Source: Tautonia plasticadhaerens (lineage in GTDB: Bacteria; Planctomycetota; Planctomycetia; Isosphaerales; Isosphaeraceae). Taken from it: a stretch of 64,000 nt of DNA. This document shows positions 55,437 through 64,000 of this stretch, piece after piece (within the stretch, counting starts at the first letter, position 1; the number at the start of each line of letters is the position of its first letter). The notes below the pieces were generated by a model, which did no database searches, had not been told where the DNA came from, and saw nothing but the letters and a program-made list of their open reading frames with translations. The translations under genes and the position numbers were made by a program. The DNA is taken from assembly GCF_007752535.1 (NCBI RefSeq), contig NZ_CP036426.1, positions 8,432,001-8,496,000 on the forward strand, given 5' to 3'.

Positions 55437-58373
55437 ATGAGGCCCGTCGGCAAGGGTTTCCCCCTGAGGGTCGCCGTCGTCGCGGTCGCCCTCTGCGCCC
55501 CGGTGGCGCTGTGCCTGCTCTGGGCGGCCCGCCAGGAATCGGCCCGCCGGCAGCTCGACGAGGCGAGGAGCGCCCTGGGCCGGGGGGACCTCGCCCGGGC
55601 CCACGCCCTGCTCGGGCCCCTCGCGTCCCGGGGGGTGGGCCGGGGGGAGGCGAGCTACCTGCTCGGGGTCTGCGAGATGCAGCGGGGGGATCTCGACGCC
55701 GCCCTGGAGGCCCTGCGGCGCGTCCCGGAGGATTCCCCGTCCTCCGGCGACGCCGCCACCCGGGGCGGGGCCGTCGCGTTGGAGCGGGGCGCCTTCGAGC
55801 TGGGGGAGCGGATGCTCCGGGATGCCCTAGGCCGACCCGGGGACCACGAGGCCGAGGCCCTGGAGCTGCTCGGCCGGATCCTGCGGTTCCAGGACCGCCG
55901 GGGGGAGGCCCGGGCGCTGCTCCGCCGGCAGCTCGGCCGGTCGGACGACCCCATCCGGGTGGTCCGGGACCTCTGGCTGCTCGACGCCGAGGCCGTCCCC
56001 GTCGATCGGACCCGGACGATGTTCGAGGAGGCCGCCCGTTCCCACCCGGGGGACCCTCGGGTCCAGCTCGGCCTGGCCAACCTCGCCCTGCGGTCCGGTC
56101 GCCTCGACGAGGCGGGCCGTCGGCTCGACGCCTGCCTCCGGGCCCTCCCCGACGACCCCCCGACCTGGAGGGCCCGGCTCGACTGGGCGATCGCGAGCGG
56201 CGACCCCGAGGAGGCCCGATGCGCGCTGGCGCATTTGCCGCCGGATCGGCTCGAGCCCGCCGAGCTGCTCGAGATCGAGGCCTGGCTGGCCGCCCGGGCC
56301 GACGACCGGGGTCGCGAGCGACTGGCCCTGGAGCGGCTGCTCGAATGGAGGCCCGCCCACCCCTCGGCGCTCGATCGGCTCGCCGAGCTCGCCGTCGAGG
56401 CCGGCGACGACGAACGCTCGGCCGAGTACCGCCGGGAGAAGGCCGAGCTCGACCGGGACCGGGACCGCTACGACAGGCTCCTCCGCCTCGAGGCCCCGGA
56501 GCTGGCCCCCCGGGCCCGGGAGCTGGCCCGGCTGGCCGGGCGCCTCGGCCGACGGGACGAGGCCCGAGGATCCTGGATCGCGGTCGCCCGGCAGGAGCCC
56601 GGCGACCCCGAGGCGATCGACGCCCTGGCGCGGCTGGACGAGGAGCAACGCCGGAGGACCGCCGAGCTGGCCCCGCTCGCCTCCCGGTTGGCCTCGGGGG
56701 ACCCGGTCGAGGGGGCACCCCCGGCCTCCTCCCCGGGGCCGGGGCCGGGCCCCTCCCCCGGCCGGGGGGCGGCCCCGAGCTTCGAGGACCGGGCCGAGGC
56801 CGACGGGCTCCGCTTCCGGTTCGAGGCGGGGCACTCCCCCGACCGCCACCTCCCCGAGACGATGTCGGGGGGCGTCGGCCTGCTCGACGTCGACGGCGAC
56901 GGCTGGCTCGACGTCTACCTGCCCCAGGGCGGGGAGTTCCCCCCCGGCCGGACCCCCGACGGCCCGGGAGACCGCCTCTTCCGGAACCTCGGCGGCGGCA
57001 CCTTCGAGGACGCGACCGATCGGGCGGGGTTCCCCCGATCGGGCCGGGGATACGGCCTCGGGGTCGCCGCGGGGGACTACGATAACGACGGGGATCCCGA
57101 CCTCTTCGTCACCCGATTCGACTCCTACGAACTCTGGAGGAATCGGGGGGACGGCACCTTCGAGGACGTGACCGGGCCGTCGGGGCTCGGGGTCGAGGCC
57201 GAGTGGCCGACCTCGGCCGCCTGGGCCGACCTGGACGACGACGGCGACCTGGATCTGTACGTGTGCCACTACCTGGCCTGGGACGAGCACGACCCCCGGA
57301 CCTGCCTGGACCCGGAGACCGGCCGGCCGATCTACTGCGAGCCCCTGCTGTTCGAGGCCGTCCCCGACCGCCTCTTCCGAAACGACGAGGGCCGGTTCGT
57401 CGACGTGGCCGAGCAGGCGGGCATTGTCGACCGCGACGGCCGGGGGCTCGGCGTGGTCGCGGCCGACCTGGACGGCGACCGCCTCGTCGACCTCTACGTC
57501 GCTAACGACCTGTCGGCCAACTTCCTCTTCCGGAACCTCGGCGGGATGCGGTTCGAGGAGGTCGGGGAGCGGGCCGGGGTCGCCTCCAACGCCGACGGCG
57601 GCTACCAGGCGGGGATGGGGATCGCCTGCGGCGACCTCGACGGCGACGGCCTGCCCGAGCTGGCCGTGACTAACTTCTACGCCGAGGGGACCACCCTCTA
57701 CCGCAACCTCGGCGGCGGCCAGTTCGTCGACGCCTCGGCCGCCTTCGGGATGGCCCCGAGCCGCTACCTGCTGGGGTTCGGGGTCGCCTTCCTGGACGCC
57801 AACAACGACGGGTTCCTCGACCTGGCCTCCGCCAACGGGATGGTCAACGACTCCCGGCCCCTGTTCCCCTACGCCATGCCCGCCCAGCTCCTGGTCGGCG
57901 GGCCCGGCGGCCTCCTGGCCGACCTCACCGACCGGGCCGGCCCCGACTGGCAGGCCCCCCGGGTCGGCCGGGGGCTGGCCGCCGGCGACCTGGACAACGA
58001 CGGCCTCCCCGACGTGGTCCTCGTCCCCCAGGACGGCCCCCTGGCCCTGCTCCGCAACCGGACCCCCGGCGGCCATTTCGTCACCGTCCGGCTGGAGGGG
58101 ACCGACTCGGCCCGGGACGCCGTCGGCGCCCGGGTGGTCGTCGACGACGGCGACCGACGCCGGGTCGGCTGGCGGGTCGGCGGCGGGAGCTATCAATCGT
58201 CGCCCGACCCCCGGCTCCACTTCGGCCTCGGGGAGGCGGGCGGCCCCGTCTCGATCGAGGTCGCCTGGCCCTCGGGCCGGGTCGATCGCCACGACGGCCT
58301 GGCCGTCGATTCCGGCTACCTGATCCGGGAGGGGGACTCACGGCCGGGATCGCTGCCCGGCTTCGGCCGATGA
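55437..58373 (+). CDS. TPR plus FG-GAP/ASPIC surface protein
   Basis: The protein is 978 aa. A membrane-anchoring helix near the start (VAVVAVALCAPVALCLLWAA) is followed by a TPR-like helical region (about 35-420), a Pro/Gly/Ser linker, then FG-GAP blades (about 445-860) with calcium loops such as DVDGDGWLD, DYDNDGDPD, DLDDDGDLD and DANNDGFLD, and an ASPIC/UnbV domain (GGGSYQSSPDPRLHFGLGEAG). Its second half resembles the lipoprotein at 51646 in layout. Exported FG-GAP proteins bind calcium and often mediate adhesion. GGGGAGG precedes the ATG. Confidence 0.92.
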   Translation: MRPVGKGFPLRVAVVAVALCAPVALCLLWAARQESARRQLDEARSALGRGDLARAHALLGPLASRGVGRGEASYLLGVCEMQRGDLDAALEALRRVPEDSPSSGDAATRGGAVALERGAFELGERMLRDALGRPGDHEAEALELLGRILRFQDRRGEARALLRRQLGRSDDPIRVVRDLWLLDAEAVPVDRTRTMFEEAARSHPGDPRVQLGLANLALRSGRLDEAGRRLDACLRALPDDPPTWRARLDWAIASGDPEEARCALAHLPPDRLEPAELLEIEAWLAARADDRGRERLALERLLEWRPAHPSALDRLAELAVEAGDDERSAEYRREKAELDRDRDRYDRLLRLEAPELAPRARELARLAGRLGRRDEARGSWIAVARQEPGDPEAIDALARLDEEQRRRTAELAPLASRLASGDPVEGAPPASSPGPGPGPSPGRGAAPSFEDRAEADGLRFRFEAGHSPDRHLPETMSGGVGLLDVDGDGWLDVYLPQGGEFPPGRTPDGPGDRLFRNLGGGTFEDATDRAGFPRSGRGYGLGVAAGDYDNDGDPDLFVTRFDSYELWRNRGDGTFEDVTGPSGLGVEAEWPTSAAWADLDDDGDLDLYVCHYLAWDEHDPRTCLDPETGRPIYCEPLLFEAVPDRLFRNDEGRFVDVAEQAGIVDRDGRGLGVVAADLDGDRLVDLYVANDLSANFLFRNLGGMRFEEVGERAGVASNADGGYQAGMGIACGDLDGDGLPELAVTNFYAEGTTLYRNLGGGQFVDASAAFGMAPSRYLLGFGVAFLDANNDGFLDLASANGMVNDSRPLFPYAMPAQLLVGGPGGLLADLTDRAGPDWQAPRVGRGLAAGDLDNDGLPDVVLVPQDGPLALLRNRTPGGHFVTVRLEGTDSARDAVGARVVVDDGDRRRVGWRVGGGSYQSSPDPRLHFGLGEAGGPVSIEVAWPSGRVDRHDGLAVDSGYLIREGDSRPGSLPGFGR

Positions 58374-58436
58374 CGACCGAGGGCCCTCGCCTTCCCGGAT
58401 CCGGGGGCTCGCGTCCGCATCCCGAGGAGCCTCGCC

Positions 58437-59309
58437 ATGAGCCGTCGAACGCCCTCGAACCGATTCGGAGGCCGGCCTCGTCGGGCCCGAGGGCCGGCCG
58501 TCCCGGGGCCGACGCCGAACACGCGAAGGCCCCCGGAGTCGGTGTCGGCCCGGGTGGAGCTGGAGGTGGGGGGGACGCCGATCGGGGTCGAGTTCGAGGT
58601 GCCGACCGGCCCGGTGCCGCCGGAGGGGGTGCTCCCGGTCTTCCGGGCGCTGACCGACGCCATCGTGGCCGAATCCGAGCGGGAGGTCGAGGCGCAGGGG
58701 CGGGCGATCTCCTGCCGGAAGGGGTGCGGCGCCTGCTGCCGGCAACTCGTCCCGGTCGCCGAGGCGGAGGCCCGGGCGCTCCGGGATCTGATCGGCCGGA
58801 TGCCCGAGCCGAGGAGATCGGAGGTGCTCCGGAGGTTCGCCGAGGCCCGTCGTCGGCTGGACGAGGCCGGCCTCCTCGAACTGCTGCTGCACCCCGAGCG
58901 GACCACCGTCGAGCAGCGTCGGGCATTGGGGCCGGACTACTTCCGCCTGGGGATCCCCTGCCCGTTCCTGGAGGAGGAATCCTGCTCGATCCACCCGGAA
59001 CGCCCGCTGGCCTGCCGGGAGTACCTCGTCACCTCGCCGGCCGAGGACTGCGCCGACCCGACCCCGGAGCGGATCCGGCGGGTCGAGCTGCCGATCGTGC
59101 TCTCCGGGCTCCTCTCCCGGTTTGGCAGCGGGCCCGGGGGGCCGGGGACGACGTGGGTCGCCCTGGTGGTCGCCCCGGGATGGGCGGAGGAGCAGGCCGA
59201 AGGAGGCTCGGTCCCCCTGCGACCCGGCCCGGACCGGGTCCGGGAGCTGTTCCGCCTCCTGGCCGGCGAGGATCCCCAGGGCCCCCCGCCGGGGCTCGGG
59301 GAGTGCTGA
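58437..59309 (+). CDS. YkgJ-family cysteine cluster protein
   Basis: The protein is 290 aa. After a basic, probably disordered N-terminus it contains the Cys-cluster motif SCRKGCGACCRQ and a downstream CPFLEEESCSIHPERPLACREY, the pattern of the YkgJ (UPF0153) family, predicted to bind zinc or an iron-sulfur cluster. Its biological role is unknown; some members act in metal or flagellar contexts. It follows the TPR-FG-GAP gene by 63 bp and may be cotranscribed. Confidence 0.88.
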   Translation: MSRRTPSNRFGGRPRRARGPAVPGPTPNTRRPPESVSARVELEVGGTPIGVEFEVPTGPVPPEGVLPVFRALTDAIVAESEREVEAQGRAISCRKGCGACCRQLVPVAEAEARALRDLIGRMPEPRRSEVLRRFAEARRRLDEAGLLELLLHPERTTVEQRRALGPDYFRLGIPCPFLEEESCSIHPERPLACREYLVTSPAEDCADPTPERIRRVELPIVLSGLLSRFGSGPGGPGTTWVALVVAPGWAEEQAEGGSVPLRPGPDRVRELFRLLAGEDPQGPPPGLGEC

Positions 59310-59505
59310 CGCCCCCGTCGGATCGGAGGGGCGAGGCGAGGCGTTGTTTCTGGTGGACACGGCGTCCGGCCGGGCCGGTCTGGACGTAAAGTCTCGACAG
59401 GGGGCCCGGGGCGGATCCCCCGGGGCGACCCGCCGGCCGGGGCGTCGTCCGGTGGCCCGGCCCGGTCCGGGCCGGTGCATGTGTTCGGTCGGGGAGGGGC
59501 GTCCC

Positions 59506-60177
59506 ATGGTCGACAAGGCGAGCGATCGGAGGCGATGGCCGAGGTTCAGCGCGGCCGATTCCCGGGTCCGGCTGGGGTGGTGGAAGGGGGGGGCGTATCA
59601 GACCACCACGGCCCGGCTGGTGAACATCAGCCGGGGGGGCGCCGTCGTGGAGGCCGACGCCCTGCCGCCGAAGGAGGGATCGGTCTGGATCTGCTCGACG
59701 TCCCGGGGGGACGCGGGCTGGGTCGAGGCCGAGCTGAGGCCGGCGATGATCCGCCCGAGGGGCCCCCATCGGCTCCGGCTGATCTTCCGGGACCATTCTT
59801 CCGCCGAGCCCTTCTTCTCGGCGTCGGCCTTCGGCCGAGGCCCGGCCGCGCCGGATCCCGGCTCCGACGCCTCGACGCCCGGCCCCTCGACGGCGGGAGA
59901 GCCCTGGGCCGAGGCGCTCGCGACGCTCGGCCTGCACTGGCCGTGCTCGACCGATCAGGTCCGGGGGGCCTATCATCGGCTCGCCCTGCGGGTCCACCCC
60001 GACCGCGGCGGGGCCCCCGAGGACTTCATCCGCCTGCAGTTCGCCTACCGGGCGATGATGGAGCGTTGCGCGTCCTCCCCGGCCGATCGGGGCGTCGCCC
60101 GATCGGGAGCCGTCGGCCCCGAAGGGACGGGGACGCCCCGGGCCTCCGGGGCGGGGGGAGGGCTCAAGGCTCAGTAG
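59506..60177 (+). CDS. PilZ domain fused to DnaJ-like J domain
   Basis: The protein is 223 aa. Residues about 8-100 resemble a PilZ domain: an RRRWPRF start supplies the RxxxR motif and NISRGG the (D/N)xSxxG motif for cyclic di-GMP. After a Pro/Ser linker, residues about 140-190 form a J domain with His164-Pro-Asp in YHRLALRVHPDRGG and a helix with FAYRAMM. A J domain would recruit DnaK; coupling it to a c-di-GMP sensor is unusual. GGGGAGGGG precedes the ATG. It converges with the thioredoxin gene, overlapping by 7 bp. Confidence 0.82.
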   Translation: MVDKASDRRRWPRFSAADSRVRLGWWKGGAYQTTTARLVNISRGGAVVEADALPPKEGSVWICSTSRGDAGWVEAELRPAMIRPRGPHRLRLIFRDHSSAEPFFSASAFGRGPAAPDPGSDASTPGPSTAGEPWAEALATLGLHWPCSTDQVRGAYHRLALRVHPDRGGAPEDFIRLQFAYRAMMERCASSPADRGVARSGAVGPEGTGTPRASGAGGGLKAQ

Positions 60178-61280
60178 GTCCGGCCGAGGTGCCCGACGAC
60201 CGCCCGCTTCACCTCCAGCGGGTCGATCGCGCCGACGTGGCGGTAGATCACCTCGCCGCCGGGGGCGATCAGCAGGGTGTAGGGGACCGGGCCGGGCCAC
60301 TCGGGATCCAGGGCCTCGGCGAAGGCGTCGAGGTCCCCCGAGTCGAGCAGGTAGTTGGTGGCCGAGACGTGGTGCTCGTCGAGCATCTCCCGCGCCTTCT
60401 CGCGGTGCTCCGGCTCGTCGAGGCTGATCGTCACCAGGCGGAAGTCCCGGTTGCGGTACATCCGGTGCATGGTGACGAGCTCCGGCAGCTCGGCCACGCA
60501 GGGGCCGCACCAGGTGGCCCAGAGGTTCACCAGCAGCAGATCCTCGGAGTCGTTCCGGGACAGCCCGGCCACCCCGTCCAGGTCGATGAGCTCCAGGGTG
60601 GCGGCCTCGGAGTCCCACCGCTCCGTCGCCTTGCGGGCGTCCTCCCGCTTGTCGGCCCACTTGGTCGAGCAGCCGAAGACCCGGGTGGTGGGGCGGGGGA
60701 CCTCCCGGCCGGCCAGCAGGGCCTCGACGGCGTCGACCGCGTCGCGGGAGGTCACCTCCTTCACCTCCTCGTCGTCGAACCGGCCCTGATAGCGGAGGGT
60801 GCGGTCCCGGTCGAAGATGAAGACGTGGGGCGTCGCCAGCACGCCGAAGGCCTTCGAGGCCTCCTGCGTCTCGCCGTCGTAGAGGTAGGGATACTCGTAA
60901 CCGTGATCACGGGCCCGGATCTTCATGTCCTCGAACGAGTCTCCCAGGTCGGTGTAGCCCAGCTCATCGAGCCGGACCGCCAGCGGGTCGTTCGGGGAGA
61001 TGGCCACCAGGGCCACCCCCCTGCCCTCGTACTCGTCGTGGAACCGGGCGACCCGTTCCTCGTACGCCTGGGCGGTCGGGCAGTGGTTGCAGGTGAAGAG
61101 GACGACGAGCAGCTCGGCATCCTCGAAGTCGGCCGGCGAGTAAGTCTTGCCGTCGACGCCCGGCAGCCGGAAGTCGGGCAATGGCGCCCCGATCGGCAGC
61201 GGCGTCACGTCCTCGGCCGGGGCGATCGCGGCGGCGAGGACCATCGGGAACAGGGCGAGGATCGTCGGTCGGAGGCGCAT
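60171..61280 (-). CDS. Tandem thioredoxin-fold protein, exported
   Basis: The protein is 369 aa with a signal peptide. The first thioredoxin-like (AhpC/TSA-type) domain has CNHC (Cys64, Cys67) in LFTCNHCPTA. The second is TlpA-like with WCGPC (Cys258, Cys261) in NLWATWCGPC and a cis-Pro region (PVPYTLLIAPGG). A solitary Cys in VFGCSTKW near residue 204 matches the VxGCxxKW motif that links such paired domains. It probably handles disulfide exchange in the periplasm. I chose the ATG at 61280 because the signal peptide begins there. Confidence 0.88.
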   Translation of the reverse strand: MRLRPTILALFPMVLAAAIAPAEDVTPLPIGAPLPDFRLPGVDGKTYSPADFEDAELLVVLFTCNHCPTAQAYEERVARFHDEYEGRGVALVAISPNDPLAVRLDELGYTDLGDSFEDMKIRARDHGYEYPYLYDGETQEASKAFGVLATPHVFIFDRDRTLRYQGRFDDEEVKEVTSRDAVDAVEALLAGREVPRPTTRVFGCSTKWADKREDARKATERWDSEAATLELIDLDGVAGLSRNDSEDLLLVNLWATWCGPCVAELPELVTMHRMYRNRDFRLVTISLDEPEHREKAREMLDEHHVSATNYLLDSGDLDAFAEALDPEWPGPVPYTLLIAPGGEVIYRHVGAIDPLEVKRAVVGHLGRTY

Positions 61281-61445
61281 CGTCGGTTGCTCCCCGGGGA
61301 GGGCGAGGGCGGGACGGGTCGAATCGGCCGAGTTCAGGGGCGAATCGCCCAGTAGTGTGGCACGGCAGGCCCCCAATGCCAAGGGCCGGGCCGGCTGAAG
61401 TGGCCCATCGAGCCGGACCCGAGGCCTGCCTGGATCGTCGGCCGA

Positions 61446-62654
61446 TCAGGCCGTCGCCCGAGCGTCCATCGGGTCCGTCCCGAGGGACGATTCCCCGGGG
61501 GGCATCGGGACCGGACCGGGAGTTGCCCGGCGTCTGGACGGCACCAGACGCTCTCGAAGCCTTAAGAATGGCCGCTCAACGGCATGAGAGAGGGCCACGC
61601 CCGCGACGACGGAGAGGGCCAGGAACGCGATCTGGTCCAGCCAGGGGGGGGGTGGAGACGGGAGCCGCTCGATCACCTCGCGCCGGAGCCATTCGAGCGC
61701 CGAATGGCCGAGGTAGATCGTGTAGGAATAGACCCCCAGCAGCGCGAGGGCTCGGGCCGACCACCGGAGCGGCCTCGGCCCTTCCAGGCCGAAATCCGGC
61801 CGGCTGGCGGCGAGCACGACCAGTCCTCCCAGGCCGAGGTACAGCAGGGTAAAGCCCCAGGTGTGGATCAACCGGACGGGAGCCAGCGGCACGAATAAGG
61901 CCGATGCGGCCAGCAGCAACAGCAACTGCCGATGCCGGGCGAGGCGAGCAAACATGCTTGGGCAATGATGTCCCAGATAGCCCAGGACCACCCCGAACAT
62001 CAGGGCATCGACCCTGTAGTGCGTGCGATAGTACAGGGAGCCCGTGAGGGCCCCCTGTGCCGGGGTCGCCAGGCGAAGGCCGAGGACGAGGATCGCCACC
62101 GCCGCCCCCACGATCGGCACGCCTCGCATCGCGCTCTCCGGGCGGCCCTTGGAAGTCGCCGTCATGGCCAGTAGCAGCAGAGGTAGCAATAGATAGAAGT
62201 GCTCCTCGATGGCAATCGTCCAGCTGTGTGGCCACTGGAGGGGGACGAAGTAATTCTGGACGAAGATGCTATTGACGAGGGTACGCCGCCCGATCCGGGA
62301 CAACGCCGAGAGATCCTCTCGGGAGGCGGCGGCCACCACCTCGAGCGCGACGATCGACCCGTAGGCGGCGAAGTACGACGGCCAGATCTTCAAGCCGCGA
62401 CGGAGCCAGAATCGGGGGAGGTTGAGCCGCCCGGTGCGGTCGAGTTCCTTGTAGAGCAGGCCGGAGATCAGGAAGCCCGAGAGGACGAAGAAGAGATCGA
62501 CCCCGCATCACCCGATCGCATTGAGCAGTCGAACCGGGGCGATCGACCCCCGTCCGCCCGGGAGATGCGTGAACAGGACCAGGAGCATGGCCAGGCCACG
62601 CAGCATGTCCAGGGCGAACATCCGCGCCGGGCCGGGCGGGCGGGGAGCCAACAT
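61446..62654 (-). pseudogene. Acyltransferase 3 family protein, interrupted by an in-frame stop
   Basis: Reading from the ATG at 62654, the frame gives an OafA-like N-terminus (FALDMLRGLAMLLVLFTHLPGG) and then TGA at 62508-62510. The same frame continues with CGVDLFFVLSGFLISGLL and stays open to 61446, for about 402 codons. In this family the position of the TGA is usually Trp (GWxGVDLFFVLSGF), so one TGG-to-TGA change explains it. These enzymes acetylate or acylate sugars in the membrane; about ten helices and the SWTIAIEEHFYLLLP motif remain intact. The 315-aa part from 62393 would lack the catalytic N-terminus. Confidence 0.85.
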
Positions 62655-62845
62655 GAAGCGGTCCTCTCGATGATGACGGGATGAGCCTGCACGTCAAGCG
62701 CCCGTCGCATGTCCTTGACGAACCGCCGAGCGATCAAGGTCAGCATCCTCCGGGTCGAGAGGAATCGGCCGACTTGTGCCGAGTCTGGGTCGGTCGGATC
62801 CCCCGAGCGGGATTGTCACGGCGTCACCATAAATGTGTGATTCGG

Positions 62846-63943
62846 TCACGGATTTCCCAGGGTCGATCGCCCGGGGCCCTCCCGGGCCGGCGAGACGAGT
62901 CGGCCGAGGGAGCGGGCGAAGAACAGGGCGGCGATCGCCGTCCCGATCAGGATGACCACGCGGTCGAGGACGATGCTGGACGAGTTCGCCCGGGAGGACC
63001 AGAGCAGCAGCGGCTCGGCCAGCATCATCCAGGCCCCGTACCCGAAGGCCAGCAGGCCGCCGACCCCCAAGGTCGAGGGTCGAGGCGTCCGGGACAGCCA
63101 ACTCGGCGGGACCAGCCGGGACCAGGGCACGAACGCCCCGTAGACGACCACGTTCGAACCGAAGTGGATGTCGAAGAGCAGCCAGTTGCCCAGGTGGAAG
63201 ACCACCGCCAGCCCCAGGCACCAGCGGAACGCCGGCCGCCAGAAGGTGGCGGCCAGGAAGCCAAGCTCCAGCCAGACGGCCGCCCAGTCCCCCAGTTCGT
63301 GCAGCCACTCGGGCCGGGAGGTCAGCACCACCTCGGCCAGAGGACCTGCTTCTCCCCTGACAAATTGGCTAGTCAGGTAGCCGTAGGTGGAATGGGTCGT
63401 TGTATCGAGCCAGCCCGTGGAGAACTTGGCCCAGCCGGCCGTCGCCATCGCGGCGCCGATCATCAGGGCCAGCAGCGAGAGGCACCACCCCCGGGCCGGC
63501 TCCCCCGGCGAGGAGCCCGGCCGACGGGCGTCGAGCGACCACCACCGCCCCCAGCCCGAGGCGGCCATCGCCAGCGGCAGGACGCCGAGCAGGATGTCGT
63601 GATTGATCTTCACCGAGGCGTGGGTCCAGCAGCCCAAAGCGATGAATACGACCCCCGAGACTAGCGACGCGATGGGGGTTCTCCAGCCGATCAGCAGCGC
63701 GACCAGGCCCAGCAAGTACGCCCAGTTGAGCCCGAGGATGACCCCGTCCGCCGGCCAGTCGGTGAACATGGCCGCCGGGCCAGGCGGCGGGGCGAAGAAG
63801 GCGCTCGGGGAGTCGAGGATCCACGTCGCCCTCGGGAATTGGCCGAGGATCATGTACGAGGCGTACATCACCCGGAGGACCGCAAGGTCCCCAACCCGGG
63901 CCGGGTAGCCGTGGAAGATCCAGCGATCGATTCGGTTGAGCAT
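62846..63943 (-). CDS. HTTM (vitamin-K-carboxylase-like) membrane protein
   Basis: The protein is 365 aa from the ATG at 63943; a GTG at 63946 adds one residue. About eight helices and motifs of the horizontally transferred transmembrane (HTTM) domain are present: RVMYASYMILGQFPRATW, GCWTHASVKINHDILLGVLPLAMAASGWGRWWSLDA, GWAKFSTGW and FHLGNWLLFDIHFGSNVVVYGAFVPW. The relationship to gamma-glutamyl carboxylase is structural; bacterial function is unclear. GAAGAAGGGG precedes the start, which overlaps the stop of the upstream frame. Confidence 0.88.
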   Translation of the reverse strand: MLNRIDRWIFHGYPARVGDLAVLRVMYASYMILGQFPRATWILDSPSAFFAPPPGPAAMFTDWPADGVILGLNWAYLLGLVALLIGWRTPIASLVSGVVFIALGCWTHASVKINHDILLGVLPLAMAASGWGRWWSLDARRPGSSPGEPARGWCLSLLALMIGAAMATAGWAKFSTGWLDTTTHSTYGYLTSQFVRGEAGPLAEVVLTSRPEWLHELGDWAAVWLELGFLAATFWRPAFRWCLGLAVVFHLGNWLLFDIHFGSNVVVYGAFVPWSRLVPPSWLSRTPRPSTLGVGGLLAFGYGAWMMLAEPLLLWSSRANSSSIVLDRVVILIGTAIAALFFARSLGRLVSPAREGPGRSTLGNP

Positions 63944-64000
63944 CACCCCTTCTTCCCGGGAGTCAACGCGATGACCCAGACCTCGGCCGGCTCCGATTCC
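63943..64000 (-). CDS. C-terminal end of an upstream gene, partial
   Basis: An open frame entering from the right edge ends ...VWVIALTPGKKG with TGA at 63943-63945. The stop overlaps the HTTM start codon (TGATG), a typical translational coupling. Only 18 residues are visible, so no family can be assigned. Confidence 0.5.
   Translation of the reverse strand, partial: ESEPAEVWVIALTPGKKG

Overview
The window looks like a Planctomycetota chromosome, most likely from the Isosphaeraceae side of the phylum. The base composition is very GC-rich. It carries three DUF1559 pseudopilin-like genes, a DUF1592/DUF1552 pair, two ECF sigma factors with C-terminal extensions, FG-GAP/ASPIC proteins, a CotH/lamin-tail protein and a kinase-WD40 fusion. 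I saw no rRNA, tRNA or CRISPR array. Species cannot be named from sequence alone.

Layout. 1-7.4 kb: the tail of a DUF1559 gene, a DUF427 protein, a di-heme DUF1111-type cytochrome, a lone Flp-type pilin with a small companion ORF, and the DUF1592-DUF1552 pair. 7.8-11.3 kb: a proline-rich membrane protein with an N-terminal zinc ribbon, followed by three length-locked 101-bp repeats. 11.3-20.5 kb: a hypothetical protein, a membrane-extended ECF sigma factor, a dense block of inverted and direct repeats, two unknown envelope proteins, a Gfo/Idh/MocA oxidoreductase, a CorA transporter and a heme-linked copper monooxygenase-like protein. 20.6-24.7 kb: an internally deleted IS3-family element next to a large Ser/Thr kinase-WD40 gene of visibly lower GC. 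24.9-29 kb: prenyltransferase-fold, DUF1559 and DUF362 genes.

29-35 kb holds two stress-defence modules. The first is oxyR divergent from ahpC-ahpD. The second is arsenic resistance (arsR, acr3, arsC, arsM), with two matching candidate ArsR operators and a terminator separating arsR from the efflux and enzyme genes. 35-44.2 kb: a CotH surface protein, the second ECF factor, a bestrophin, a cNMP-binding/thioredoxin-reductase-like fusion without the CxxC, and an ArnT-like glycosyltransferase. 44.2-45 kb is non-coding with strong inverted repeats.

45-50.3 kb is a replication cluster read on the minus strand (dnaN, DUF721, gyrB) with an SDR gene downstream. The dnaN leader, including its ATG, is duplicated as a 205-bp direct repeat. 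The two copies bracket a cassette of about 940 bp that holds a MazF/PemK toxin-antitoxin pair and an unknown 86-aa ORF which reuses the copied dnaN start region. 51.6-58.4 kb is a divergent surface-protein locus: DUF1559, a transthyretin-like lipoprotein and an FG-GAP/ASPIC lipoprotein on one side, and a TPR-FG-GAP-ASPIC protein on the other. The right end has a YkgJ-like Cys-cluster protein, a PilZ-J-domain fusion, a tandem thioredoxin protein, an acyltransferase interrupted by one in-frame stop, and an HTTM membrane protein.

The best candidates for undescribed biology are the dnaN-leader duplication cassette, the three 101-bp elements, the ArsM with four Cys-Cys insert motifs, and the divergent DUF1559/FG-GAP locus.
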